The notes: generated from the letters alone by a model not told the origin. A stretch of 64,000 nucleotides of DNA from Faecalitalea sp. UBA4312 (GCA_002394635.1 DGUK01000026.1:18765-82764); one strand, 5' to 3'; shown: positions 20,033 to 29,654, counted from the stretch's first letter. A program made the numbers and translations.

Positions 20033-20390
20033 CGCTGTTATTCCTTTCTGTATATGTATAGATAAACAAAGATGCTTTATGACAAAGGAATCCGACCAGC
20101 ATGGATAACACCGGAAAATGCAGATACGATCCCAATCCAAAGATCAGTGCATAAACCACATATCGTGCTGCATATCCGGCAGCTCCTTTTGTCCTTCCAT
20201 CTTCCTGACCGGACAGAGTGCCAACCATCGATATGATCATCTGATAGCCTATCAACCCTGTGCCGGCCCCGATCCAGACACCTAAGCAGGCTTGCCAGCC
20301 AGAGATCCACAACGCCAGCAATGAACCTCCTGCACTTAAACCTACTGTTGTACGGCGTATAAACCGGTTCATCTTTTTTAAATGATCCAT
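20025..20390 (-). CDS. AtpI-like ATP synthase accessory membrane protein
   Basis: 121 residues with about four membrane helices (SAGGSLLALWISGWQACLGVW; IGAGTGLIGYQMIISM; RYVVYALIFGLGSYL; LSMLVGFLCHKASLFIY). Position and layout are those of AtpI, which helps c-ring assembly or Mg2+ supply. Sequence identity to known AtpI is not judged. The ATG follows the upp stop codon with no gap (TAAATG), so it relies on translational coupling. Confidence 0.75.
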
Positions 20391-21011
20391 TTAGTCTGTA
20401 CCGAAAATACGATCTCCTGCATCACCCAGACCTGGTACGATATAACCGATTTCATTTAATTTTTCATCCAGTGCTGCCAGATAGATATCGACATCCGGAT
20501 GTTTTTCCTCAATTACTTTTACCCCTTCCGGTACGCCAACCAGACATACAAGACGAATTCGTGTGGCCCCCTGCTTTTTGCACATATCAATGGCAGCTGC
20601 CGCTGATCCGCCGGTTGCCAGCATCGGGTCAACTATAATAACATCCATGTCGGCAAATCCTTTTGGATATTTTTCAAAATAAGGAACCGGCTGTAAAGTT
20701 TCTTCATCACGATATAGACCGATATGAGCAATCTTAGCCGTAGGAACCAAAGCCTGGATACCGGCTACCATTCCCAAACCGGCACGAAGGATTGGAACCA
20801 ACGCAACATCCTTGGCCAGTTTTTTACCGATGCATTTCCCCATCGGTGTTTCGATTTCGACATCCTTGGTTTCCAGATCACGCAGGGCTTCATAAACCAT
20901 TAATGATCCAATCTCATCCAGATTCTCCCGAAACCAGATATTTGGCGATTCTTTGTCTCTCATAATTGTTAACTTATGATCGATCAATGGGTGTGACAAT
21001 ACTTTCAACAT
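20391..21011 (-). CDS. upp: Uracil phosphoribosyltransferase
   Basis: 206 residues. Makes UMP from uracil and PRPP in pyrimidine salvage. The PRPP loop is [15 protein letters not shown], preceded by ILRAGLGMV and followed by [10 protein letters not shown] and [11 protein letters not shown] at the C-terminus. An upstream ATG is open, but GAGGAGG lies 7 nt before the ATG at 21011. It sits immediately ahead of the atp genes, the same neighbourhood as in other Firmicutes. Confidence 0.96.
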   Translation of the reverse strand: MLKVLSHPLIDHKLTIMRDKESPNIWFRENLDEIGSLMVYEALRDLETKDVEIETPMGKCIGKKLAKDVALVPILRAGLGMVAGIQALVPTAKIAHIGLYRDEETLQPVPYFEKYPKGFADMDVIIVDPMLATGGSAAAAIDMCKKQGATRIRLVCLVGVPEGVKVIEEKHPDVDIYLAALDEKLNEIGYIVPGLGDAGDRIFGTD

Positions 21012-21028
21012 ACAATTTCCTCCTCGTA

Positions 21029-21787
21029 TCATTCATTGTATAGATCCATACCCAGAGATGTGATGGTATGCTGACCTGCAGCTTCCCAGTCGATCCCTGT
21101 ATACGGTAGATCCCTTTTTAAAAATGTATTTTGTAAAACATCCAAGGCCATTTCCGGATTGTTGGCCTCTTCGGATAAATGCGCCAGTACAATTTTTTTT
21201 GTATTGGTGTTGATCAGTCCTGTCAAACAGGAAGAAGCATCCTCATTATTTAAATGCCCACTGTCTCCCAGTATCCTCTGTTTGACAAACATCGGCCGCC
21301 GGGTCTTCATCAAGGTGGCCACATCATGATTGCTTTCAAATATATAGTAATCGGCATTTTCCATATACTTTTTCTCATGATTCGGAATATACCCGGTATC
21401 CGTAATATAAACCAGCTTTTCTTCCGATGTTTCCAAAACATAACCGACTGTTTTGGGCGCATCATGGCTCAGTCCGATAACACGGATATGAATATCTTTG
21501 ACATCAAACTGGGACAAAGGACGCACGATCCGATGCTGGCTGCAATCTTCCAGATCACAATATGAATAGATTGGAAGATCCCGAAAGTGTTTTAGTTGGG
21601 CGACATGATCTTTGTGAGTGTGCGTAATCAAGACGGCATCCAGATCCTTTTTTTTCACACCGGCCTGCATAAATGCCTGTGTCAGATATTTTTTGGTAGA
21701 ACCACAGTCGATCATCAGCTGCGTATCCTTGTGCCGGATAATACAGCAGTTTCCTTTGGATCCGCTGCACAACAAATCAACCCGCAT
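21029..21787 (-). CDS. walJ: WalJ/YycJ-type MBL-fold metallohydrolase
   Basis: 252 residues. The metallo-beta-lactamase motif THTHKDH, the opening [25 protein letters not shown] and the later DTGY, HLNNEDA and LAHLSEE segments identify the YycJ/WalJ group, linked in Firmicutes to coordination of cell division and replication. An ATG three codons earlier abuts the GGGGG site, so 21787 fits spacing better. It overlaps the dnaB 3' end by 11 bp. In other Firmicutes it usually sits with walRK, which are absent here. Confidence 0.88.
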   Translation of the reverse strand: MRVDLLCSGSKGNCCIIRHKDTQLMIDCGSTKKYLTQAFMQAGVKKKDLDAVLITHTHKDHVAQLKHFRDLPIYSYCDLEDCSQHRIVRPLSQFDVKDIHIRVIGLSHDAPKTVGYVLETSEEKLVYITDTGYIPNHEKKYMENADYYIFESNHDVATLMKTRRPMFVKQRILGDSGHLNNEDASSCLTGLINTNTKKIVLAHLSEEANNPEMALDVLQNTFLKRDLPYTGIDWEAAGQHTITSLGMDLYNE

Positions 21788-23126
21788 AAATATCATCCCC
21801 CGTTACTGCCGCATAATTTGTAAAGCGGGATATATTTTTTTCAAAAGCCAGCTGAATGCGTCCGATAGACCCATTACGATGCTTCGCCAGAGTCAGATCG
21901 ATCACTTCGGTTTCCTCTTGTTCTTCTTTTTCCTTATCGTAATAATTCTTTCGATATAAGAACATGACAATATCCGCATCCTGTTCGATCGAACCGGACT
22001 CACGTAAATCCGATAACTGCGGTTCGTGATCCTGGCGCTCCTCTACTCTTCGGGACAACTGTGACAGCGCAATGACCGGACAGTTCATTTCCTTGGCAAG
22101 GATTTTTAGATTTCGGGAGATATCTGATACTTCCTGCTGCCGGGAATCCGCTCGAGTTCCAGTAATTAACTGCAGATAGTCAATAACGACCAAAGACAAT
22201 GTTCCATACTCGCTTTTCAATTTACGGCATTTGGAAAAGATCTGAGATACCCGGATACTGCTTGTATCATCGATGAAGATCATACGTTCTGATAGTCGAG
22301 AAGCCGCTTCATTCAGCTTGGACATGTCCGCATCGCTCAGCTTGCCATTACGCAGTTTATCTGACTGGATCCGACTTTCACAGCTCATCAGACGTTTCAT
22401 TAATGAGTCAGCCGGCATTTCCAGGGAAAACAAGGCAACACAGCCATCATTCCGCTTAGCCACCTGATTGACAAAGTTCAACGCCAGGGCACTTTTTCCC
22501 ATTGCCGGACGTGCTGCCAAAATGATCATATCCCCACGCTGAAATCCATTGGTGATCGTATCCAGTGCAGAGTAGCCGGTTTTTATGCCGGTCACTCCTC
22601 TGTGATTCCGTAATTCATTCAGCTGTTCGATGACCCGTATCGAAATCTCCCGGCTCGATTCAAATTCAGAACCACGACGATTTCGCGTCACTTCCATAAT
22701 GGAACGCTCGGCTTCATCTAATAGGGTATCAATATCTTCGCTCTCCTGGTAGCTTCGACTGGCAATCTGATCTGCTGTATAGATCAAGCGGCGGAGCTGC
22801 GCTTTATTTTTGATTTCCTCAATATAGGAGTGCACCATGGCTGGACTGATAGCTGCATCCGCAAGCCCTAATATATAATCCGTTCCTCCGGCGCTATCCA
22901 GCTGCTGCTTGTCTTTTAACCGTGAGATGACTGTCATCTGATCGATCGGCATAGAGGATTCCTGGATTTCCGTCATACATTCAAACAGGCGCTGATGAGC
23001 CGGAAGATAGAACTCTTCTGCCGTCAGATCCAGATCCTGACAATCCGCCATCACATTCGGGAATACCATTAATGCTCCAAGTACCGCACTTTCCAGATTC
23101 TGGCTATTCGGTAATTCTCTTGGCAT
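21777..23126 (-). CDS. dnaB: Replicative DNA helicase
   Basis: 449 residues, the hexameric DnaB-type helicase (called DnaC in B. subtilis). The N-terminal helical domain starts PNSQNLESAVLGALM. Walker A is AARPAMGKSALAL and the LSLVVIDYLQLITG strand is Walker B. The QEVSDISRNLKILAKEMNCPVIALSQLSR and SDLRESGSIEQDADIVMFLYR motifs are intact. No intein is present. It starts 3 bp after rplI ends. Confidence 0.97.
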   Translation of the reverse strand: MPRELPNSQNLESAVLGALMVFPNVMADCQDLDLTAEEFYLPAHQRLFECMTEIQESSMPIDQMTVISRLKDKQQLDSAGGTDYILGLADAAISPAMVHSYIEEIKNKAQLRRLIYTADQIASRSYQESEDIDTLLDEAERSIMEVTRNRRGSEFESSREISIRVIEQLNELRNHRGVTGIKTGYSALDTITNGFQRGDMIILAARPAMGKSALALNFVNQVAKRNDGCVALFSLEMPADSLMKRLMSCESRIQSDKLRNGKLSDADMSKLNEAASRLSERMIFIDDTSSIRVSQIFSKCRKLKSEYGTLSLVVIDYLQLITGTRADSRQQEVSDISRNLKILAKEMNCPVIALSQLSRRVEERQDHEPQLSDLRESGSIEQDADIVMFLYRKNYYDKEKEEQEETEVIDLTLAKHRNGSIGRIQLAFEKNISRFTNYAAVTGDDIYAG

Positions 23127-23129
23127 GAC

Positions 23130-23579
23130 TTATCCTTTCTCGCGTACTCTTACAATAATTTCTCCGATAACCTGATTTTTATACAGGTCCACTTTCACAC
23201 GGGTCGTTCCCAAGGAAGTGATGGGTTGTTCCAGCAAAACCTTACGTTTTTCAATCTTAATATCTTTTTTGGCCAGCTCAGACACAATATTTTTGGACGA
23301 AACCGAACCGAAGACCTGTCCTTCTTTTCCTGTGTTCAAATAAAACTCGACCGGAGTCTCCTCCAACAGTTTTTTGATTTCCAGTGCTTCTTCTTTTAAC
23401 TCATCTTCTCTTTTCTGTTTTTCTTCCATCTGTCGGTTCAACACTTTTTTCGATCCCTCCGTATACGCAACAGCGTATCCGTTCTTGATCAGAAAGTTAC
23501 GGGCATAGCCATCGCTAACCTCCTTAACCTCATCTTTTTTTCCAACTTTACGGACATCTTTAAGTAAGATTATTTTCAT
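23130..23579 (-). CDS. rplI: Ribosomal protein bL9
   Basis: 149 residues. The signature GKKDEVKEVSDGYARNFLIKNGYAVAY is at the N-terminus, followed by the long connecting helix and the C-terminal RNA-binding domain. AAGGAGG precedes the ATG. It overlaps the end of gdpP by 20 bp. Confidence 0.97.
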   Translation of the reverse strand: MKIILLKDVRKVGKKDEVKEVSDGYARNFLIKNGYAVAYTEGSKKVLNRQMEEKQKREDELKEEALEIKKLLEETPVEFYLNTGKEGQVFGSVSSKNIVSELAKKDIKIEKRKVLLEQPITSLGTTRVKVDLYKNQVIGEIIVRVREKG

Positions 23580-25527
23580 ATGTTTCCTCCTTCAGTTTCT
23601 GCAACAAGACAGCCTTCAGCTCCTCTGGCGTAAGATCTTCTCTTTCCACCGCAGCTGCACTGAAATGGCCACCTCCCTGTAATCCTTCCATGATCTTCTG
23701 CACATTGAATGTGCCGTCGCTTCGGGCACTGACAGCAGTTACCTGCCGGCTGCCGTTCAGACGGGCAATCACAAAGGAGGCCACACAGCCCTGGATCGTC
23801 AGTAAAGACTGCGCGATTTTAGCCAGCATGGTCTTGTCCACGCTCTCATCTTCTATACAAGCAACCATAAAGCGTCCAAAATATGGAATGGCTTCCTGGA
23901 TCAGACGATTTTTGGTGCTGAATTCACTGTAGTCCACACACAAGGCCTTTTCCGCAAAGGCAGCATTAGCTCCCCATACGCGCAAGGTCGAAGCCGCGCC
24001 AAAGGTACGAGCGTCGGTGTGCATTTTAAATCGGTTGGTATCAACAAGGATCCCCAGATACATTATTGTTGCTTCCGGCTCATAGATCGGGACATGATTC
24101 GGGATGGTTTCCAACATTTCCGTAATCAGCTCGCAAGCCGAACTGGATGTGCTTTCCACATACGCCAGCATCGGATTGGGAACAAAATTTGCACCTCTTC
24201 GATGATGGTCGATCACAATGATCTTACGACATCGCGATATAAATGCGCTGGCACTGGATATAGCAGGCACCCCATGGTCGACCATGATCAAAAGATCACT
24301 TTTCGGATCGATCATAGCGTCGGCTTGTTCCGGCGAGATAAAATGATGCCGGTTGACCAAATTTTTCCGATAGTAATCCATCGCATTCTGCAGCTGGACA
24401 TCTCTTGGCACATCCTTCAAAACGATATTCGCTGTCTTGCCGATGGATTTTACCCAGCTGGAAATCCCGAGTGCAGATCCCATACAGTCAAAATCACTGT
24501 CCACATGGCCTGCAATAAAAATATTTCCTGCTTCCAGCATAGCTCCCTGAATGGATTGTGCCATGGTATGTACCCGCACCTTGGAGCGTTGGGAACTGCT
24601 CTCGCTGTTTCCACCGACATACTGAATGGTCCCATCTACATGCCGGAATGCCACCTGATCACCACCACGGCTTTGTGCCAGTTCGATCAGCTGGTTGACC
24701 ATCGCATCCAGCTGTGCATAGTTATTGGTTCCATACGCAAATGCCATGCTTAAAGTGATGGAAATATCCATCTGTTTGGCATGATTCTTTATTGTCTGCA
24801 GGATAGAAAAATCCTCTTGTCTGGCTTTATCAAATATTTCTGTATTTAACACTAGAAAAAAGCGGTCCGAACGAAGACGCCGGATCAACATTCCTCTTTC
24901 TTTAGCCCAGTTGATCAAGGCTGAGCGCAGATTGACATTGATTGCCGCCATGATCTCTTCATTTTCATACGCCTGGTACTCCATATAATTATCGAGAACC
25001 ATCATGCCCACTACAACACTATTTTCCCGACTGTGTCGCCGCAGACGCTCATATTCCGTTACGTCCCGTACAAAAAGCACGTTGGAATCTTCCTTGCGGG
25101 TAATCTCATACGCAGCTGAATTATTATATCCAATAACGTAATCCACTTCCTCTTCAAATAAGGTTCGTATTTCACGGATCCAGGATGTGACACGTTTATT
25201 GACTATATCAATATTTCTTTCTTTAAAAAATTCAGACGTCCATGTGACATTATACTCATCATCGTAAGTCAACAGACCGATATTTCCGAAATTCAATGCA
25301 TCTTTAGCATCACGGCCCAGAAACCGGGTGATATCCACTTCCGCTTCTATCCGCTTTTTCCGCGCCCCGTTCCAGAGTCCCATAAATGCGATCAGAGACA
25401 ATATCGTAATCAAGATCACGGCTGCTAAAATAGCCCATTGTTCATGCCAGCCTAAATAAGCGCAAAAAACAACCGAAGCTAAAAACGCTATTGCCATGAG
25501 TATATTCCATCGTCTTAAACCCTTCAT
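23560..25527 (-). CDS. gdpP: c-di-AMP phosphodiesterase GdpP
   Basis: 655 residues. Two N-terminal membrane helices (NILMAIAFLASVVFCAYLGW; AILAAVILITILSLIAFMGLW) are followed by a PAS-like region, a degenerate GGDEF domain (about 170-300) and the DHH/DHHA1 phosphodiesterase. Metal-site residues are seen in GHVDSDFDCMGSALG, LIMVDHGV and IVIDHHRRG, and the C-terminal GGGHFSAAA substrate motif is intact. It cleaves c-di-AMP, which controls K+ and osmolyte transport, relevant to trkA/trkH nearby. It overlaps yybS by 4 bp. Confidence 0.94.
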   Translation of the reverse strand: MKGLRRWNILMAIAFLASVVFCAYLGWHEQWAILAAVILITILSLIAFMGLWNGARKKRIEAEVDITRFLGRDAKDALNFGNIGLLTYDDEYNVTWTSEFFKERNIDIVNKRVTSWIREIRTLFEEEVDYVIGYNNSAAYEITRKEDSNVLFVRDVTEYERLRRHSRENSVVVGMMVLDNYMEYQAYENEEIMAAINVNLRSALINWAKERGMLIRRLRSDRFFLVLNTEIFDKARQEDFSILQTIKNHAKQMDISITLSMAFAYGTNNYAQLDAMVNQLIELAQSRGGDQVAFRHVDGTIQYVGGNSESSSQRSKVRVHTMAQSIQGAMLEAGNIFIAGHVDSDFDCMGSALGISSWVKSIGKTANIVLKDVPRDVQLQNAMDYYRKNLVNRHHFISPEQADAMIDPKSDLLIMVDHGVPAISSASAFISRCRKIIVIDHHRRGANFVPNPMLAYVESTSSSACELITEMLETIPNHVPIYEPEATIMYLGILVDTNRFKMHTDARTFGAASTLRVWGANAAFAEKALCVDYSEFSTKNRLIQEAIPYFGRFMVACIEDESVDKTMLAKIAQSLLTIQGCVASFVIARLNGSRQVTAVSARSDGTFNVQKIMEGLQGGGHFSAAAVEREDLTPEELKAVLLQKLKEETYENNLT

Positions 25528-26396
25528 AATTCTTCCTCATATCCAATGCGATTGCGAAGCTGTAACAAGGAATCCAGTTCTCCCATCACAATCCATATTA
25601 AATTAACAACCGGGATAAATGCTCCCATGATTGCCAAAAATGCAAGACTTCTTCTTTTGGTTCGAGCGGCTTTTGACAAAAAATACAAAACACCCAGATA
25701 ATCCAGCACCATGCAATCTACAAGAACAACGATCTGTAAAATATCTGTAGCTCTTGTATTTAATTTTACCATATTTTGGCATAAAAAGAACACGAGACAA
25801 ATGATCAATGACGCAAAACCAACCCACCGTGGCGAACGCATATTGCGAACCGGTCGAATGGCCGGAATCGGGATGCGCATACGAAGACAGATCATCAGGG
25901 CAACCAGATGGATACACAATCCTTCCAGCAGACCCATCAGAAGAACAAACAAAAAAATCAGCACATTCAGTCGAATAGCCGGCAAATAGTGCATATAGAC
26001 GGACAACTCGGTTGCTAGATCGTAGCCAAAGATACCCGCCCATAAATAGACGGTCATGCCGGTGCCGATGATAGATAACAAGGCAGCCAGAGAGAAATTG
26101 ACCATATTTTTCCAATGATGATAGATACCCACACCATATACATATCCAGTCAAAATGGCTGACCAGCTGTAAAACCATGTAGTAAAGGTGCCAAACAAAA
26201 GAGTCATCAATGCCATCGCAACCGCCGGAATGCTGGAGATCCGGGCACCGTTGGTCGCTGTATAGATCAGGATAGGAAACGCAAACAGCCACGAAGCACT
26301 GGTTTCAATAGCCAGCGCTGTCTGCTGGTTTGCGAACAATAAAAGACCATATATACCGCAGACCATTGCTCCGCGCGTTAATTGATGTGTGTTCAT
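25524..26396 (-). CDS. yybS: DUF2232 (YybS-like) membrane protein
   Basis: 290 residues with about eight membrane helices, of the DUF2232/YybS family that precedes gdpP in many Firmicutes. Function is unknown. A transport or envelope role is often proposed. The ATG at 26396 lacks a Shine-Dalgarno. A -10-like TAAAAT lies 8 nt upstream with TTTTCA 17 bp further, so the message may be leaderless. An upstream frame extension (21 codons) would lie before this promoter. It is the first gene of the long run to atpC. Confidence 0.82.
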   Translation of the reverse strand: MNTHQLTRGAMVCGIYGLLLFANQQTALAIETSASWLFAFPILIYTATNGARISSIPAVAMALMTLLFGTFTTWFYSWSAILTGYVYGVGIYHHWKNMVNFSLAALLSIIGTGMTVYLWAGIFGYDLATELSVYMHYLPAIRLNVLIFLFVLLMGLLEGLCIHLVALMICLRMRIPIPAIRPVRNMRSPRWVGFASLIICLVFFLCQNMVKLNTRATDILQIVVLVDCMVLDYLGVLYFLSKAARTKRRSLAFLAIMGAFIPVVNLIWIVMGELDSLLQLRNRIGYEEEL

Positions 26397-26404
26397 ATGT
26401 GCAT

Positions 26405-26433
26405 ATTTTACTCTATTTGCGCATAAATGAAAA
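26405..26433 (-). promoter_or_regulatory. Promoter of the yybS-to-atpC run, placing the start site at or near the ATG
   Basis: Minus strand TTTTCA (26428-26433), 17-bp spacer, TAAAAT (26405-26410), 8 nt before the yybS ATG. The -35 is weak. Confidence 0.5.
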
Positions 26434-26465
26434 GTCAGCCGATTCAGACAATCCGACAAAAGTGC

Positions 26466-26492
26466 AAAAAAACTGCGGTAAGACCGCAGTTT
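26466..26492 (-). terminator. Terminator of the rpsF-ssb-rpsR operon
   Basis: AAACTGCGGT/ACCGCAGTTT stem with a 3-nt loop and a T-run on the minus strand, 11 bp after the rpsR stop codon. Confidence 0.88.
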
Positions 26493-26502
26493 CTACTCTG
26501 AA

Positions 26503-26733
26503 TTAATCGACTACGTATGGTAACAATGCCATTTGACGAGCACGCTTAATAGCGACTGCTAACATTCTCTGGTATTTAGCACGTGTACCGGTTACACGTC
26601 TAGGAATGATCTTTCCGTTGGCATTGATAAAACGCTTTAATAATTCAACATCTTTATAGTCGATGTATTTAATTTTATTCTTTGTGAAATAACAGATCTT
26701 TTTACGACCCATACGTTGTTTTCTAAAAGCCAT
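26503..26733 (-). CDS. rpsR: Ribosomal protein bS18
   Basis: 76 residues. [40 protein letters not shown] is the bS18 core. AAGGA precedes the ATG at 26733. The 18-codon upstream extension overlaps the ssb stop region and has no SD. Third gene of the classic S6-SSB-S18 operon. Confidence 0.97.
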   Translation of the reverse strand: MAFRKQRMGRKKICYFTKNKIKYIDYKDVELLKRFINANGKIIPRRVTGTRAKYQRMLAVAIKRARQMALLPYVVD

Positions 26734-26746
26734 CTTTTTATCCTTT

Positions 26747-27241
26747 CTAGAATGGTAAATCATCACTGGCAATATCCAGTGTGTCATTTACATCAAATGA
26801 ATCGAATTCACTTGTCTCGGACTGTTGCGGCGCGCTGTATGTATTCTGTCCGTTATATGAATTATACTGGCCAGAATAACTGTTGGCCGGCTGCTGTCCG
26901 TACGCATTTTGCTGCGGTTGTGCATTTTTTGGTTCCAGGAATTGAACACTGTCACTGATAACCTCTGTGACATAAACCCTTTGTCCCTGTTGATTGTCAT
27001 AGTTACGGGTCTGAATGCGACCTTCTACGCCAATCAAAGAACCTTTATGTAAATATTGTGCCATCAGCTCTGCGGTCCGATTCCATGCCACACAGTTGAT
27101 GAAGTCGGCATCCGGCTGACCCGGCTGTGAACTTCTACGGCCTACTGCCAATGTGTAGGAAACCACACTGGCTCCACTTTGTGTTTTTCTCAATTCAGGC
27201 TCTCTTGTCAGACGCCCTACCAAAATTACTCGATTGATCAT
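26747..27241 (-). CDS. ssb: Single-stranded DNA-binding protein
   Basis: 164 residues. The N-terminal OB fold starts [18 protein letters not shown] and includes [27 protein letters not shown] Gln/Asn/Tyr-rich linker follows (about 110-150), then the acidic partner-binding tip ending DDLPF. It lies between rpsF and rpsR. Confidence 0.97.
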   Translation of the reverse strand: MINRVILVGRLTREPELRKTQSGASVVSYTLAVGRRSSQPGQPDADFINCVAWNRTAELMAQYLHKGSLIGVEGRIQTRNYDNQQGQRVYVTEVISDSVQFLEPKNAQPQQNAYGQQPANSYSGQYNSYNGQNTYSAPQQSETSEFDSFDVNDTLDIASDDLPF

Positions 27242-27253
27242 AAAACACTCCGT

Positions 27254-27547
27254 TTATTTCTCTTCTTCTGTTTTAATAACCATGACACGGACAATGTTAT
27301 TGTTGATACGAGCCATACGCTGATATTCTGCAATACCCTCATTGTTGGCTGTTACGTTCATAACGGCATAATGTCCTTTTTTCATGTGATCGATTTCATA
27401 TGCAAAATCTCGGATTCCCCAGTCATCGAAAGAATCGATGGAACCTCCATGCTGGATGATCGAATTGTTCAGACGGTCTGTCACAGTCTGGAACTGTTCT
27501 TCATCTAAATTTGATTTTACAATGTACATGATCTCATACTTTTTCAT
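27254..27547 (-). CDS. rpsF: Ribosomal protein bS6
   Basis: 97 residues. MKKYEIMYIVKSNLDEEQ and the later IRDFAYEIDHMKKGHYAVMNV are conserved bS6 segments. GGGAGG is 7 nt before the ATG. Its 5' leader (about 27560-27615) contains hairpins built on CAGGC/GCCTG and GTTTCTT/AAGAAAC pairs. An S6:S18 autoregulatory leader would be expected there, but I could not match its defining motif. Confidence 0.96.
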   Translation of the reverse strand: MKKYEIMYIVKSNLDEEQFQTVTDRLNNSIIQHGGSIDSFDDWGIRDFAYEIDHMKKGHYAVMNVTANNEGIAEYQRMARINNNIVRVMVIKTEEEK

Positions 27548-27752
27548 CGCTGTACACCTCCCTTTGGACTTTGGTTTCTTTTTACAAGAAACAGAGAACA
27601 GGCAAAAACCTGCTTAATAATATTATCATTTCACTTTGCAGATGTAAAGGTAAATCGATTTGTTTTATAGTAAATACGCATGGTCTCAATTATTTTTTTG
27701 ATCCCGATACTGATGTCTGTCTTTGGGTCCTCTCGTTTGTTAGCTGATTCCG
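27548..27752. other. Leader and upstream region of the rpsF operon
   Basis: About 200 bp without a gene. On the minus strand it holds two short hairpins near 27573-27611 in the rpsF 5' untranslated region, and AT-rich DNA likely to include the promoter. No feature can be assigned firmly. Confidence 0.4.
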
Positions 27753-27787
27753 TAAAAAATAGGACCTAATCAATACGATTAAGTCCT
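27753..27787 (-). terminator. Terminator of the methyltransferase gene
   Basis: AGGACCTAATC/GATTAAGTCCT, one mismatch, with a T-run on the minus strand. Confidence 0.8.
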
Positions 27788-27793
27788 ATAAAC

Positions 27794-28564
27794 CTATTTT
27801 ACTGCAATCAAGAACAGTCGAGGAAAGTGAAATAAAATCTCTCCATTTTTTTGCACAGGGAATGATTTTTTGACTTCTTCAAATATCTCGGATTCAAACC
27901 GATTGGATTCTTCTTCATTCAATTTCTCAAGATACGGGAACATTCCGATTCCCTTCAACAGTTCCATGATACTTTCATAGTTCGGCATACGATGGCAATA
28001 TGTAGTAAACCAATATGTAAAGTCACTGGACAGTTCACTTAACAAATCAAAGTATTCTTCTTCTTTTAAGCTATAGAAAGTTCGGATCCCTTCCAGTTTT
28101 TCTTTCCACGGTTCCCGCTGGCACACGTTCTGAATGATCGCATGCATCGGATGGCCAGCCTGCATCGGTGTCTGAATGGCAACGACTCCCCCATCGTTAA
28201 CGATGTTGATCATATTTCGCAATACCTGGGCATGATTTGGGATCCATTGAATAGCCGTATTGGAAAACAAAAGATCATACTTCTGTTTGATGCTAACAAG
28301 ATCTTTGGTAACATCTAAATAACAGAATGTCAGATCCGGATAATACTCACGGGCTTTATTCAAAACTTCACGTGAATTATCCACACCAATAATATGTGCA
28401 TTTGGGTATCTTTTTTTCAAAACGTCCGTACTATTTCCTAATCCACATCCGATATCCATAATTCTCTTTGGACTGGTTAACGGAATATGTCTGGCCAGAT
28501 CGACAGAAGCTCTTGTCCGGGCATCTGAAAACTGACTGTATTGTTTTAAGCTCATTCTCTGCAT
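27794..28564 (-). CDS. Trans-aconitate methyltransferase-like SAM-dependent methyltransferase
   Basis: 256 residues. The SAM-binding motif I is IMDIGCGLGNSTDVL, followed by acidic motif VIGVDNSREVL and motif LLFSNTAIQWIPNHAQVL, which is typical of the Tam group. Trans-aconitate methyltransferases detoxify an inhibitor of aconitase. The real substrate here may differ, since many gut anaerobes have Tam-like proteins without a citrate cycle. GGGGG 8 nt upstream decides for the ATG at 28564. It is monocistronic. Confidence 0.8.
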   Translation of the reverse strand: MQRMSLKQYSQFSDARTRASVDLARHIPLTSPKRIMDIGCGLGNSTDVLKKRYPNAHIIGVDNSREVLNKAREYYPDLTFCYLDVTKDLVSIKQKYDLLFSNTAIQWIPNHAQVLRNMINIVNDGGVVAIQTPMQAGHPMHAIIQNVCQREPWKEKLEGIRTFYSLKEEEYFDLLSELSSDFTYWFTTYCHRMPNYESIMELLKGIGMFPYLEKLNEEESNRFESEIFEEVKKSFPVQKNGEILFHFPRLFLIAVK

Positions 28565-28623
28565 AGATCATTCCCCCTGTATCTTAACAGGTTTATTATA
28601 CCCCATTCGCGAGCATTATTCAT

Positions 28624-28767
28624 CTAAAGCCTTCTTAAATTGTGTTTCAAACAATTCCATATAGACTCTACCGTTTTCAACGGATTTTTATCCTCCTTGG
28701 GTACAATGATCTTTTCTTGTATCAAGACCAAACTCTCATCGCAGCCAATACCGTCGATAAGTGGTGA
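28624..28767 (-). pseudogene. Possible gene remnant in a 340-bp gap
   Basis: A 47-codon minus-strand frame without a start codon, bounded upstream by a stop, reads like protein (LIDGIGCDESLVLIQEKI, then a Lys/Leu-rich end). There is no Shine-Dalgarno or family match. It may be the 3' end of a decayed gene; chance is also possible. The rest of 28565-28890 shows nothing else. Confidence 0.25.
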
Positions 28768-28889
28768 TCAATCAAAAATGCAATTTTTTTTATGTTCTTA
28801 CCTGTCAATATGGAAAAAGATGAAAGATTAAGAAACACTGACACAAAAAACGTAGATTTAAGATATCCCTGATATTTAACACGCTTTAG

Positions 28890-28919
28890 CAAAACAGAAA
28901 CGGATCACTCCGTTTCTGT
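28890..28919 (-). terminator. Hairpin terminator overlapping the amidase 3' end
   Basis: ACAGAAACGG/CCGTTTCTGT, 10-bp stem. The last codons of the amidase form one arm. The T-run is short (four T). Confidence 0.6.
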
Positions 28920-29585
28920 CTGTTTTATAATGATATCATAATACGCCGCTGCAATCTGCTTTGCCAGCATCCTAGTGTTTCTTTGTATGTTTCTGCATTC
29001 TTCCGAATTGGTAATAAAACCAACTTCCATCAACATTGACGGAACCTGCAGATTGTTGACCACATATAATGGTTCTTGATCCGTTTGATTGATTCCTCTG
29101 CTTTGTGACCAATGGATCTGGTTGAGGTTTTCTTCGATCTGATAGGCGATGGCTCTGCTGATATCATCATCCGAACGAATATAAAAGCTATATCCTCTCG
29201 CTTCAAGATTTTCTGAAGCATCCAGATGGATCGATAGATAATAGTCTGCTTTCTGCTCATTGGCAAAGATGACCCGACCAATCAAGTCATCTGTTTCATT
29301 ATCCGCCCAGTCCACCACATCGTCATCCCGTACATACACCACCTTGATCCGACGATCCATGCGATGCAGCGTTTTTCCCACCTGTTTAGCCAGCTTCAAT
29401 GTCACATCTTTTTCCATCGTACCATCTGCGCCAATGGAACCGGGATCATACCCGCCATGACCCGCATCGATGACGACCGTAGCTATGGTATGGGACTCAT
29501 AATAGAAATGCATACACAAACAACCGGAAATCACCAGAAAAATCGTAAGCAGACCAATCATGATCTTTTTTCCTAAATGATTCAT
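28905..29585 (-). CDS. N-acetylmuramoyl-L-alanine amidase (Amidase_3, CwlD-like)
   Basis: 226 residues. An N-terminal signal anchor (IMIGLLTIFLVISGCLCMHFYY) puts the zinc amidase domain outside the membrane, where it splits the bond between MurNAc and the stem peptide. Zinc and catalytic residues are visible: His in VVIDAGHGGYDPG, Glu in GTMEKDVTLKLAK, His in LSIHLDAS and catalytic Glu in MLMEVGFITN. It has no SPOR or binding domain. CwlD is a spore-cortex enzyme in sporeformers, but the fold is also common in vegetative wall hydrolases. There is no Shine-Dalgarno; the -10 sits 6 nt before the ATG. Confidence 0.88.
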   Translation of the reverse strand: MNHLGKKIMIGLLTIFLVISGCLCMHFYYESHTIATVVIDAGHGGYDPGSIGADGTMEKDVTLKLAKQVGKTLHRMDRRIKVVYVRDDDVVDWADNETDDLIGRVIFANEQKADYYLSIHLDASENLEARGYSFYIRSDDDISRAIAYQIEENLNQIHWSQSRGINQTDQEPLYVVNNLQVPSMLMEVGFITNSEECRNIQRNTRMLAKQIAAAYYDIIIKQTETE

Positions 29586-29591
29586 AGCGCT

Positions 29592-29619
29592 ATTTTAACA
29601 GAAACTTATGGGATAACAA
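29592..29619 (-). promoter_or_regulatory. Promoter of the amidase gene, predicting a leaderless mRNA
   Basis: Minus strand TTGTTA (29614-29619), 16-bp spacer, TAAAAT (29592-29597), then six bases and the ATG. Confidence 0.6.
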
Positions 29620-29626
29620 TGTGAAG

Positions 29627-29654
29627 AAAAAAAGTGCTTTTTCAGCACTTTTTT
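29627..29654. terminator. Terminator after ohrR
   Basis: AAAAAGTGCT/AGCACTTTTT arms, T-runs on both strands. It lies just behind the ohrR stop codon. Confidence 0.88.

Noticed and set aside
24019..24753. 244-codon plus-strand open frame antisense to gdpP
   Set aside because: It lies fully inside the conserved gdpP coding region, has no SD, and its translation (rich in His, Cys, Arg) looks like a frame shadow.
25603..26292. 229-codon minus-strand frame inside yybS
   Set aside because: Same strand but shifted frame of a DUF2232 gene whose own frame has normal membrane helices; the shadow is Cys/Tyr/Trp rich without start signal.
27560..27615. S6:S18-binding autoregulatory leader of rpsF
   Set aside because: Hairpins exist, but I could not find the defining motif of that leader, so it is only mentioned as a possibility.
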